A DNA stretch of 64,000 nt, from NCBI RefSeq assembly GCF_001514265.1, contig NZ_KQ948994.1:1-64000 (forward strand), read 5' to 3'. This document shows, in pieces, positions 43,827 through 51,847 of this stretch. A program made the position numbers and the translations under genes. A model generated the notes under the pieces. That model had not been told where the DNA came from. It searched no databases and worked only from the letters and a program-made list of their open reading frames with translations. Each line of letters opens with the position of its first letter. Position 1 is the first letter of the stretch. Source of the DNA: Streptomyces resistomycificus. Its GTDB lineage: Bacteria; Actinomycetota; Actinomycetes; Streptomycetales; Streptomycetaceae.

Positions 43827-45776
43827 TCACTCGGGGGCGAGGTGGAAGCCGAAGACCCGGGAATACAAGGCGAGTTCTGCCTGCAGGGTGTGGATGACGG
43901 TCGCCGCGCCGCGGAAGCCGTGGCCCTCGCCCTCGAAGAGGCGGTGGGTGTAGGGGGTGTCCGAGCCCTCCAGCTGCTTCAGGAACTGTTCGGCCTGGCC
44001 GGGTGGGCAAATCGCGTCCTCGGTTCCCTGGAACAGCACGAAAGGGGCGCGGATGCGGTCCGCGCGGTGCACGGGTGAACGCTGCTCGTACAGCTCCCGG
44101 CTTTTGGGCCAGGGTCCGATCAGGGTCTCGGCGTAGCGCGATTCGAAGTCGTGGGTGGTGCGCCGCCAGGTGTCGGCGTCGAGGACCGGGAAGTAGATCG
44201 CGGCGGCGCGGTAGAGGTCCGGTTCGGCGATCAGGGAGGCCGCCGCCGTCCAGCCGCCCGCGCTGGCCCCGCGAATGGCGATGCGGTCCGGGTCTGCGAG
44301 TCCGTCGGCGACGATGCCGCGTGCCGCCGCAGCGCAGTCCTGTACGTCGACCACGCCCCAGGCGCCGCGCAGCCGGTCCCGGTAGGCCCGGCCGAAACCG
44401 GTCGAACCGCCGTACTGGACGTCCAGGACGCCGATCCCGCGGCTGGTGAAGTACGTGATGTGGTCGAGTGGAACCAGCGGGCTGCGGTTGGTGGGGCCGC
44501 CGTGCGCGAAGACCACGAAGGGCGGCAGTTCGCCGTCGGGGTTGGTCGCGCGCGGGTGGTGCGGCGGGTGGACGTGGGCGTGTACCGGCTCGCCGTCCGG
44601 ACCGTGATAGGTGCGCAGGTAGGGGGTGGCGGCGAGCGTCCGGCGATCGGTGCGCAGCGGCTCCGGTTCCCTTTGGTGCGGTTCGACCAGGACGACCGTG
44701 GGCCTGTGGTCGGGGCCTGCGGCGACCGCTGCGATGCGGTGCCCGTCGGTGGCCGGGGTGCTCCATTGTGTGTACTGGCCGCCGGGGCCGAGGTCGGTGA
44801 GATCGCCGTCCGGGGCGAGGATGCCGAGTCTGCGTTCGCTGGTGCCGTGCACGACCGCGATCCCGCCGTCGGACAAGGGCTGGAACCAGCTGGTCCCCAT
44901 TCGCCAGAGCGCCTCGCCGAACTCCTCGGCCAACGGACACAGATTGCGGGCGGGCCCGCCGGGGGTGACCTCGTACAGGTTCCACCAGCCCTCGGGATCG
45001 GTCACGGCGTACAGCCGGCCCGAACCGTCGGCGGCCCATTCCGCCTGGGTGACGGACTGCTGTCGCCCGCCGTCGAGTGCGCGGGTGAGGTTGTGCAGTG
45101 TGCCGTCGGGGGAGATCTCGGCGACCATGAGGTCAGTGCTGTCCCAGGGCATTGCCGGGTGGTTCCACCCGATCCAGGCGACGCGCCGGCCGCCGGGTTC
45201 GATCCGCGGGCCGGTCATGAAGTCGTGGGTGGACGCCAGGACGCGTACGGCGCTCCGGTCCCCGGCGGCGCGTCCGTCGAGCGGCAGCGCCACGAGGTCG
45301 CGATGCACCTGCGCGGGGGTGTCGCCTTCCGTGCGGATGGTCTCGCGCACGCACCAGGCCTCGTCGCCGCGGACGGCGAAGTCGCCGTAGCGACAGGTGG
45401 CTTGGACGGTCGCGGGCGGCGTCAGCGGCTCGGGGTCGGTGTTCGGCCGCCACCGGTAGACACGCTGGTCGGTCCAGTGGGTGAAGACGATGCCGTCGGC
45501 AGGGTGGGCGGACAGGGCGCGCCAGGGGCGTGCGCCGTACTCGTGGAGGCGGGTGCGCACGTCCCAGCCGGGTGGCAGGACCTGCGCGCCGACGCCGTCC
45601 GGGGCGCGGCGCATCAGAGCGCTGCGGCCGCCGTCGTGGGCGAGGGACTCGGTCCACCAGACCTCGTCGCCGACGAAGCCGAGCCATTCCGGCGACGGCA
45701 TTCCCTCGGCGACGTCGGCGGCACTGAGGCTGGAGGGCCAACTGCCGTAGGGAATCGGTTCTTTGGACTGTGACAC
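43827..45776 (-). CDS. S9 family prolyl-oligopeptidase-like peptidase
   Basis: The 649-residue protein has an N-terminal beta-propeller (~390 residues) and a C-terminal alpha/beta-hydrolase domain. The triad is visible: serine in IRGASAGGW, aspartate in FQGTEDAICPP, histidine in EGEGHGF. There is no signal peptide, so it is cytoplasmic. It starts at a GTG only four bases after the HAD gene, whose final codons supply the ribosome site (GAGGTGA), so it belongs to the same operon. In a nucleoside cluster it might remove an aminoacyl group from an exported or re-imported conjugate, a self-resistance role seen in other antibiotic clusters, but that is conjecture. Confidence 0.88.
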   Translation of the reverse strand: MSQSKEPIPYGSWPSSLSAADVAEGMPSPEWLGFVGDEVWWTESLAHDGGRSALMRRAPDGVGAQVLPPGWDVRTRLHEYGARPWRALSAHPADGIVFTHWTDQRVYRWRPNTDPEPLTPPATVQATCRYGDFAVRGDEAWCVRETIRTEGDTPAQVHRDLVALPLDGRAAGDRSAVRVLASTHDFMTGPRIEPGGRRVAWIGWNHPAMPWDSTDLMVAEISPDGTLHNLTRALDGGRQQSVTQAEWAADGSGRLYAVTDPEGWWNLYEVTPGGPARNLCPLAEEFGEALWRMGTSWFQPLSDGGIAVVHGTSERRLGILAPDGDLTDLGPGGQYTQWSTPATDGHRIAAVAAGPDHRPTVVLVEPHQREPEPLRTDRRTLAATPYLRTYHGPDGEPVHAHVHPPHHPRATNPDGELPPFVVFAHGGPTNRSPLVPLDHITYFTSRGIGVLDVQYGGSTGFGRAYRDRLRGAWGVVDVQDCAAAARGIVADGLADPDRIAIRGASAGGWTAAASLIAEPDLYRAAAIYFPVLDADTWRRTTHDFESRYAETLIGPWPKSRELYEQRSPVHRADRIRAPFVLFQGTEDAICPPGQAEQFLKQLEGSDTPYTHRLFEGEGHGFRGAATVIHTLQAELALYSRVFGFHLAPE

Positions 45777-45780
45777 GGTT

Positions 45781-46626
45781 TCACCTCGTCGGGCGTGCGG
45801 GGGAGGGCGGCGGCGTGGGGTGACGGGCGAGCAGTCGGCCGATCAGGACGGCCACCGCGTCCTGGTCGTTCGACGGCAGGACCAGGTCTGCGGCGCGGCG
45901 CACCTCCGGGGGGGCGTTGGCCGGGGTGGCGCCGAGGCCCGCCAAGCGCAGCATGGCCAGGTCGTTGAGGCCGTCGCCGACCGCCACGGCCGCGTCGAGG
46001 GAGATGCCGAGACGGACGCAGATGTGGGTGAGGGCCTGGGGTTTGCCGACGCCCGGTGGCATGAGTTCGACGAAGTGTGGTCCCGAGGCGGTGGCCAGCG
46101 CCTCCTGGCCGGTCACTCGTTGGGCCTCGGCCACTACGGCCGCGTCGCAGGCCGTCGCCGTGTGCACGAGGATCTTCGGTACGACGTCGGGCAGTCGCGC
46201 CTCGGCGGTCGTGCGCAGGCGTACGACGTGGCTCCAGCGGGCCGCGGCCGGGAGTGGGAAGGGGTCGATGAGGAGGGTGCGGTCGACCAGGTCCAGGGCG
46301 CAAGACCAGGTCGGGTGGGCGGAGCGGAGTGCGGCCACGAGCCGCAGGGCTTGTTCCGGGGCGAAGCCCGTGACGTGCGGTGCGCCGGACGCGGGGTCGT
46401 GGATCACCGCTCCGTTGCTGTAGGCCCAGTACGTGGCGGCGGGCATCCGGTCGTACACCGCCGCGGGCACGTCACGGCGAGGGCGGGCGGTGAGTACGGC
46501 GAGGGCCAGCCCCGCGTCATGGGCCTGGTGGAGTGCGGCGGCCACGGGATCGGTGAGCCTGCCGAGCGAGTCCAGCAGGGTTCCGTCGAGGTCGCTGGCG
46601 AGCAGGCGGGGCGCCATTGCTTCCAT
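45781..46626 (-). CDS. HAD-superfamily (Cof/IIB type) phosphatase
   Basis: The 281-residue protein has the HAD motif I (LLASDLDGTLLDS, two aspartates), motif II (LAVLTARP), the motif III lysine region (PPGVGKPQALTHI) and motif IV (AVAVGDGLNDLAML), with a type C2B cap. Family members remove phosphate from sugar phosphates or nucleotides. Here it could carry out the final 5'-dephosphorylation of a nucleoside product (inference). It starts 15 bases after the MFS stop (ATG 46626; ATG 46617 is possible). Confidence 0.87.
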   Translation of the reverse strand: MEAMAPRLLASDLDGTLLDSLGRLTDPVAAALHQAHDAGLALAVLTARPRRDVPAAVYDRMPAATYWAYSNGAVIHDPASGAPHVTGFAPEQALRLVAALRSAHPTWSCALDLVDRTLLIDPFPLPAAARWSHVVRLRTTAEARLPDVVPKILVHTATACDAAVVAEAQRVTGQEALATASGPHFVELMPPGVGKPQALTHICVRLGISLDAAVAVGDGLNDLAMLRLAGLGATPANAPPEVRRAADLVLPSNDQDAVAVLIGRLLARHPTPPPSPARPTR

Positions 46627-46640
46627 GATTCCGGCCGCCC

Positions 46641-47834
46641 TCATCCGGCCGTGGTCGGGATCGCAGCCCGGCGGCGGTTCTCCGGCCGTAGGTGGCACAG
46701 CAGCAGGAAGGCGACGCCGATCAGGGCGCAGCAGGCGGTGGAGGCGGCGGCCGGGGATGGTCCCGAGGTCTCCAGGACCACTCCGGCGAGTGCCGAACCC
46801 AGCGCGGAGCCCGTGGTGAGGAGTGTGATCAGCCATGCGAACGCCTCGGTCACGGTGCCCTCGGGCGCGAGCGTGTCCACGACCGTGAACGACACCACCA
46901 GCAGCGGGGACAGGAACAGGCCGGTGGACAGGCAGATCAGTGCCATGAGCCAGACCGTGGCCATGGTGGCGACGAGCAGGTAGGTCACGGTCAGGCCCAC
47001 GCCGAAGAGCACCGCCTGGGCGGTGGCGGCCAGCGACCAGGTGCGGCGGCCGTAGACCAACGCGCCGATGAGAGCCCCACACGCCGACAGGGCGAGCAAC
47101 AGGCCTGCGCCGCCAGGCACTTGGTGACGTTCGGCGTAGGCGACGGCCACGATGTTCAGGCCGCCGATGGCCGCGCCCGCCCCGGCGAGGCCGAGGAAGA
47201 GCAGGACCAGCGGGCGGCTGCGCAGCGGACCGAGCCAGTCGCGCCTGCCGGGCTCGCCCCGCCAGTCGCGGGACGGGCGCGAGGTCGCCATGATCGCCGT
47301 ACCGGCCAGGCACAGGACGGCGGCCAGGATCAGCGCGGCCTCCGGCCTGCCGAGCGCCACGGTGGCCGCGACCAGCAACGGGCCGCCGATGAAGACCAGT
47401 TCCTGGGCCGCGGCATCCACGGAGTAGGCACGCTGGACGTCGTCCTGCCCGACCAGATGAGGCCAGAGCGTGCGCAGGCACGGCTCGAGCGGCGGGGCCG
47501 CCGCCCCGGCCAGGGCGGCGCCCAGCAGCACCGGTACCGGCTCGGTGGGCAGCAGGGCGACGACGAGCGTGCCGCAGACCGACAGCAGGGCGCCGACGAT
47601 CAGTACGTTGGTCTGGCCGCGCTGGTCGACCAGGCGGCCGAGCACCGGTCCGCCGACGGCGCCCGCGACGGCGAGCACCGCGGTGGCCATGCCCACGAAC
47701 CGGAAGTCCGCGTCGTGGGCGCGCAGGGTGAGCGTCATGGCGAGCGCCGTCATCGCGGTGGGCAGTCGTCCGATCAGCGAACCGCCGAGGGCGCGCGGAA
47801 CGGACGGTCTGCGCAGCAGCCCTAGATAGCTCAC
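46641..47834 (-). CDS. MFS transporter, probable nucleoside/drug exporter
   Basis: The 397-residue protein has about 12 membrane segments. The GRLVDQRGQTNVLIVGA motif matches the MFS loop 2-3 signature. It starts at a GTG overlapping the stop of the 132-residue gene by four bases. It is clearly paralogous to the transporter at 49899-51101 (shared RRPSV, GRLPTAM/GRLPSAM, GAALAGAA.PPLEPCLR.LWP and TEAFAWLIT). Its place between the biosynthesis genes suggests product export and self-protection. Confidence 0.88.
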   Translation of the reverse strand: MSYLGLLRRPSVPRALGGSLIGRLPTAMTALAMTLTLRAHDADFRFVGMATAVLAVAGAVGGPVLGRLVDQRGQTNVLIVGALLSVCGTLVVALLPTEPVPVLLGAALAGAAAPPLEPCLRTLWPHLVGQDDVQRAYSVDAAAQELVFIGGPLLVAATVALGRPEAALILAAVLCLAGTAIMATSRPSRDWRGEPGRRDWLGPLRSRPLVLLFLGLAGAGAAIGGLNIVAVAYAERHQVPGGAGLLLALSACGALIGALVYGRRTWSLAATAQAVLFGVGLTVTYLLVATMATVWLMALICLSTGLFLSPLLVVSFTVVDTLAPEGTVTEAFAWLITLLTTGSALGSALAGVVLETSGPSPAAASTACCALIGVAFLLLCHLRPENRRRAAIPTTAG

Positions 47835-48229
47835 GGTGTGGGTTCCCCTTCGAGGAAGCGCAGGGAGAGGCCGGCCAGCACGTCCTGCTCGAAGTGCAGT
47901 ACGAGGTCCGCGACACCGGTCAGTTCGGTGTCGGGCGGGCGATGGCTGAGCGGTATCCACAGCCATCCGGTGTCCAGCCAGGCATGGCCCACGGTCTCCT
48001 CGTCGCGGGCCTGCGGCATGGCCGCTGCGACGTGCTGGGGCAACTCGCGTACGTCGATGGCGCAGACCTGGTCGCCTTCGGCGATGCTCACGGAGACCTC
48101 GGCCCGGAACTCGACGCGGGTTCGCACCGACGTCGCTGAGCGGCCTTCCCTGCCACCCGGTTGGGGCTGCTCGGCCTGGAAAACACCTGAATCCGCGTCC
48201 CATTGGGTGACGAAACTGTGCTGCGCCAT
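47831..48229 (-). CDS. Conserved-looking protein of unknown function (132 aa)
   Basis: I do not recognise a family. The product is acidic and soluble, without signal or membrane segments. It starts at ATG 48229 (GGGAG seven bases upstream) and overlaps the following MFS gene by four bases, while the SDR stop lies 38 bases upstream. The sequence alternates beta-like strands (RTRVEFRAEVSVSI, DQVCAIDVREL) with a Trp-rich motif (AWLDTGWLWIPLSHRPP), suggesting a small beta-barrel or cupin-/START-like domain, but no metal ligands are obvious. The tight coupling to SDR, PurC and exporter genes argues for a role in the same pathway. Confidence 0.72.
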   Translation of the reverse strand: MAQHSFVTQWDADSGVFQAEQPQPGGREGRSATSVRTRVEFRAEVSVSIAEGDQVCAIDVRELPQHVAAAMPQARDEETVGHAWLDTGWLWIPLSHRPPDTELTGVADLVLHFEQDVLAGLSLRFLEGEPTP

Positions 48230-48267
48230 GGCAAGGCTCCCATCAGGTGGCGGGATCACGCCCCGCG

Positions 48268-48957
48268 TCACACGTGCTGAAGGCGTTCGAAACCCGTCGC
48301 GGGTGGGGTGCCCAGGCGGGCCGGGCGCAGTTCGACCTCGCCGAGCACGGTGTCCGGAGGGGTCGAGGCCACCCAGGACACCACTGAGGCGACCGATTCG
48401 ACGCTCATCTTGGTCTCCGCGAAGTCGTCGTCGAAGTTGCGGATGGCGCCGGGGTTGAGCAGCGTGGTGCGCACGCCCCGGGGGCGTTCCTCCATCAGCA
48501 GCACCTCGGCGATGGAGCGCAGCGCCGCCTTGGTCGCGCAGTAGGCCACCCCGCCCTCGAACGGCCGGTCGCCGGCGTGGGAGCCCATCAGGACGATGTG
48601 GCCGCCCGCGGCCCGCAGCGCGGGCAGTGCCGCCTGGATGATGCGTACGTTGGCGGTGAGGTTGACCGCGACGGCGCTGTCCCAGTCGGCGGGAGCCAGT
48701 TCGCCGAGCGTGCCGAGGCTGCGGGTGACGGCGTTGAGGACGAGGAGGTCGAGTCCGGGCACGTCGGCGAGGACGGCGCGGGCCGCGTCGTATGCCGCCT
48801 GCCCGTCGGCGAAGTCGGCCGTCAAGGGGTCGGTGTGGTCGGGGCAGGAGCGCCGGTTCAGGCAGTGCACCTGGAAGCCGTCCGTGGTGAGCCGGTCGCG
48901 GATGCCGCGGCCCGTGCCCCGGTTCGCGCCCGTCACCAGGGCCTGTCGCCTACGCAT
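48268..48957 (-). CDS. Short-chain dehydrogenase/reductase, PenB/CofB-like by context
   Basis: The 229-residue protein has the Rossmann motif (LVTGANRGTGRGI), the structural NAV segment (LVLNAVTRS), the catalytic serine (VLMGSHAG) and YCATK with catalytic tyrosine and lysine. It overlaps the end of the PurC-like gene by eight bases. An SDR next to a SAICAR-synthetase homologue is the arrangement known for pentostatin and coformycin, where the SDR reduces the 8-keto group of the seven-membered base. That function is inferred from neighbourhood only. Confidence 0.85.
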   Translation of the reverse strand: MRRRQALVTGANRGTGRGIRDRLTTDGFQVHCLNRRSCPDHTDPLTADFADGQAAYDAARAVLADVPGLDLLVLNAVTRSLGTLGELAPADWDSAVAVNLTANVRIIQAALPALRAAGGHIVLMGSHAGDRPFEGGVAYCATKAALRSIAEVLLMEERPRGVRTTLLNPGAIRNFDDDFAETKMSVESVASVVSWVASTPPDTVLGEVELRPARLGTPPATGFERLQHV

Positions 48958-49657
48958 GGGTGATGATCCGCATGAGCTCGGTCCACCGCTTGATGATGTC
49001 CGCACCGCTGGCGCCCTGGCGGAACAGGTCCTTGTCGTAGCACTCGCCGGCGGTGGTGCGCAGGCGCATGCAGTCGGGAGATATCTCGGAGTTGATGACC
49101 GCGCCCCGCTCCTTGTCCGGTGCGATGACCAGGCAGAAGTCCCACAGGTCCAGGGGGGCCAGGAGACTGCGGAGCACCGCGTTGCAGCGCTGGGCGAGCG
49201 CGTGGTGGACGTCGACGTCGACGCCGAGCAGGCGGAGGTAGTCCTCGCCGATGGGCTGGTCCTCGGGGTCGGTGCGGTAGTCGAACTTGACAACGGGGCG
49301 TTCGAGTTGCTGCCCCTCGGTGAACAGGCCGGGGTACTTGCGGATGGTGGATCCGGTGGCGCGGTTCTTGACGATGACCTCGAAGGGCGAGGCCGGCCGG
49401 TAGTCGGCGAGATAGGACAGCGGGCCGGTCCGCTCGCGGAACACGGTGTGCACGCCCTCGGCGGCCAGTCGGCCCGAGACGTACTCGAAGAAATCGAGGC
49501 GTAGTTCGGCCGTGCCGTCGATCAATTCGTCGCGGTCGTAGGTGAAGCTCCGCAGGGACGGAATCATCTCGACCAGACAGGTGTCGTCGTCGAGCAGCCA
49601 TACCTTCTTGCTGCGTCCCTCAATGTCGGGTGTGCGGGACATCACATCAGAATTCAT
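48950..49657 (-). CDS. SAICAR synthetase (PurC)-like protein, PenC/CofC-like by context
   Basis: The 235-residue protein has the bacterial PurC layout: GRSKKVWLLDDDTCLVEM (nucleotide strands), FEVIVKNRATGSTIRKYPG, VVKFDYRTDPEDQPI and, at the end, NSEISPDCMRLR...DKDLFRQG. It is about the size of housekeeping PurC (~240), but several positions in the central AIR-binding part look altered. A PurC homologue coupled to an SDR is typical of coformycin/pentostatin pathways. The start could be ATG 49657, or ATG 49642 further in; ribosome sites are weak. Confidence 0.82.
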   Translation of the reverse strand: MNSDVMSRTPDIEGRSKKVWLLDDDTCLVEMIPSLRSFTYDRDELIDGTAELRLDFFEYVSGRLAAEGVHTVFRERTGPLSYLADYRPASPFEVIVKNRATGSTIRKYPGLFTEGQQLERPVVKFDYRTDPEDQPIGEDYLRLLGVDVDVHHALAQRCNAVLRSLLAPLDLWDFCLVIAPDKERGAVINSEISPDCMRLRTTAGECYDKDLFRQGASGADIIKRWTELMRIITHA

Positions 49658-49781
49658 GGCGGAATCCATTCTGAGACGTGGTGCATGCGAGCAGGGGGAA
49701 CGACGGCTCACCGGTTCGAAAGCCGAAGGGAAAGGCTCATGGGAAAGGCGCGCAGAAGAAGCGCGTAACTTTTGGTGAAGG

Positions 49782-49798
49782 TCTCGCGATACGCGAGA
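49782..49798. promoter_or_regulatory. Palindrome TCTCGCGATACGCGAGA
   Basis: A perfect 7-bp dyad with a 3-base centre lies in the 241-base gap between the second MFS gene (stop at 49899) and the PurC-like gene (start 49657). It could be an operator for the PurC-SDR operon or a short hairpin after the MFS gene. An AT-richer stretch (49800-49890) surrounds it. No promoter boxes can be assigned with confidence. Confidence 0.4.
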
Positions 49799-49898
49799 GG
49801 CGCTGGTCGATCAGGCCCCTCAAGCGTATTTCAACATGAACCCTAGCCGCGCTGTCGATTGCTCGTCAACCTGCTTGTGGGATATCGAGAAATAAACC

Positions 49899-51101
49899 TC
49901 AAACGGATTCCGCCGGCGCCGTAATCGCGTTTACGTCCTTGTTCGCGTGCAATTGGCGACGGCCCAGGAACAGCAGCGTCACCGTCAGCGTGACCCCAAG
50001 GGCCCCGCAGGCCGCGCCCCAGTGTTCGTCGGCGCGTTGCAGGACGCCTCCGGTGACCGCGGAGCCCGCGGACGTGCCTGCCGCGAACAGGGTGATGAGC
50101 CAGGCGAAGGCCTCTGTCGTGGTGCCGGTCGGCGCTAGGTCGCCGACCAGCATGAAGGTGGTGGCGAGCAGCGGCGCGAGGAACAGCCCGGTGAGGACAA
50201 TCAGGGGAGCCATGAGCGGTGCGGGGGGCAGCAGGACCAGGAGCGCGTAGCCCGACAGCAGCCCCAGGGCGATCACCAGCGCGCGACGCGGCAGCGGAGT
50301 CGCCCAGGTGCGCGCGCCGTAGACCAGGACGCCGACGAGGGAGCCGCCCGCGTGCAGGGCGAGGAGCGCCGGCGCACCCCCGGGGAAGCCGCGGTGTTCC
50401 GCGTAGTGGACGACGAGGATGTTGAGGGTGCCGATGGCGAAGCCGACGCCGGCCAGGCACACCAGCAGCAGGACCAGGCCGCGTTCGCGCAGCGGGCCCA
50501 GCCAGTCGGCCGACCTCGCCATGGGCCGCCACCGCCGGGAGGGTTCGGCCGTGACCACGATCAGCACGCCGACCAGGCCCAGCACCGCCTGTGCCCACAG
50601 CACCGCGGTGGGCGTGGCCACGGCCAGCGTGCCCGCCACCACCAACGGGCCCGCCACGAAGACCAGTTCCTGGGCACTGGAGTCCAGCGCGTAGGCGGAC
50701 TCCAAGTCCTTCTGCGGCACGAGGTCCGGCCACAGTGCCCGCAGACAGGGTTCCAGCGGCGGAGTCGCGGCACCGGCGAGCGCGGCACCGATGATCACCA
50801 GTGCCTCGCGGTCGGGCGTCGCGGCGATGGCGATGAACCCGACCGCGGCCAACAGTGCCGTGGCGGCCAGGATCGCGGTCTGTCCGCGCCGGTCCACCCA
50901 GCGGCCCACGACCGGCGCACCCAGCGCCGACGAGACGGCGAACGTACCGGCCGCGAGTCCCACGAAGCCGTACGAGGCGCCACTGTCGCGCAGCGCCAGC
51001 GGGATGGCGAGCGCGGCCATCGCCGACGGCAGCCGTCCCACCCAACTGCCCGTCAGGAGCCGGAAGACCGAGGGACGTCGGATTACGTGCAGGTAAGGCA
51101 T
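49899..51101 (-). CDS. MFS transporter, second paralogue
   Basis: The 400-residue transporter has 12 predicted helices and GRWVDRRGQTAILAATA at loop 2-3. It is a close paralogue of the 46641-47834 protein, with matching segments from the N-terminus (VIRRPSVFRLLTGSWVGRLPSAM) to TEAFAWLIT. The C-terminus is short and hydrophilic. It is first in the minus-strand series and faces the divergent PurC2-RFAPS-PurB operon. Two exporters in one cluster would fit two secreted products. Confidence 0.88.
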   Translation of the reverse strand: MPYLHVIRRPSVFRLLTGSWVGRLPSAMAALAIPLALRDSGASYGFVGLAAGTFAVSSALGAPVVGRWVDRRGQTAILAATALLAAVGFIAIAATPDREALVIIGAALAGAATPPLEPCLRALWPDLVPQKDLESAYALDSSAQELVFVAGPLVVAGTLAVATPTAVLWAQAVLGLVGVLIVVTAEPSRRWRPMARSADWLGPLRERGLVLLLVCLAGVGFAIGTLNILVVHYAEHRGFPGGAPALLALHAGGSLVGVLVYGARTWATPLPRRALVIALGLLSGYALLVLLPPAPLMAPLIVLTGLFLAPLLATTFMLVGDLAPTGTTTEAFAWLITLFAAGTSAGSAVTGGVLQRADEHWGAACGALGVTLTVTLLFLGRRQLHANKDVNAITAPAESV

Positions 51102-51289
51102 GCGTCTTCCTCGGGTCGGTGAGCGCCGGTCTCCGGCCGCGGACCTGACTGTGCCGGTGGCGCACCACCGGCAGGGGAGATCATTTCGTAAGGTTTCTGC
51201 CTGGCTGAGAGTCCTGTCAAGAGCGGGTCCGGGGCGGATGGAACAGTTCCGGCCGGTCCGCGCCCGCCGTGAGGCGGTACGTCAGGACG

Positions 51290-51732
51290 CATCGCCACTG
51301 CTTTCAGGGCGCCGGCGATCCGCTGGGCCAGATGCCTGGCGGACCGGTCGGTGTGCTGCGCGATCCGGGTGCGGCAACTGAAGCCGTCGGCAAGGACCAG
51401 GGTGGCCGACGACCGGCACGCCCGTGCGGACCGCGGGCGCCAGGGCCCGCACCGTGCGCCGGGCGACCTGGGCGCTCCCCAGCCGGGCGGTGGAATCAAG
51501 GTCAGCCCGCGGCACTGGTTCCCGCGCGACACCCGGAAACCGAGGAACCGGCGTTCTCCGGCACGGTCACCGCGGATCGCAACACATCAGGCGTGAAATG
51601 ATCGTTGAACGACTCGACCCACAGCAGCACCGGCCCCCGTTGCCCGTCACCGGCCGGCGAGCGGGTCCGGAACCAGGCACGGAAGGTCTGCTCCCCGAAC
51701 CGGGGCAGCTCCTGCTTCACGGCCGTGGACAC
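51290..51732 (-). pseudogene. Remnant of an FAD-/Fe-S-binding oxidoreductase (C-terminal end)
   Basis: Read on the minus strand, PVLLWVESFNDHFTPDVL (near 51640-51590), then in another frame STARLGSAQVARRTVRAL and AVRTGVPVVGHPGPC, then LVLADGFSCRTRIAQHTD (near 51400-51340) follow the order of the cysteine-rich C-terminal domain of FAD-linked oxidases fused to an Fe-S oxidoreductase. The pieces lie in different frames and most of the CCG cysteine motifs are gone. This decayed gene fills the 746-base space between the divergent MFS and PurC-like genes (51102-51847). The rest of that space holds only the promoters that must drive both operons. Confidence 0.55.
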
Positions 51733-51847
51733 GCCGACCGGGGCATTCGAGGGGTCCGCGCGCTACCAGCGGACGCGCTCCGTGCGAACCATCGGCCGTG
51801 ACTGTCACATCCGTGGGGACGCAATCGTCTTCAGGAGTGTGCCCGTG

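Noticed and set aside
49658..49711. Upstream GTG/ATG starts for the PurC-like gene
   Set aside because: The added residues do not match the PurC N-terminus and no ribosome site supports them.
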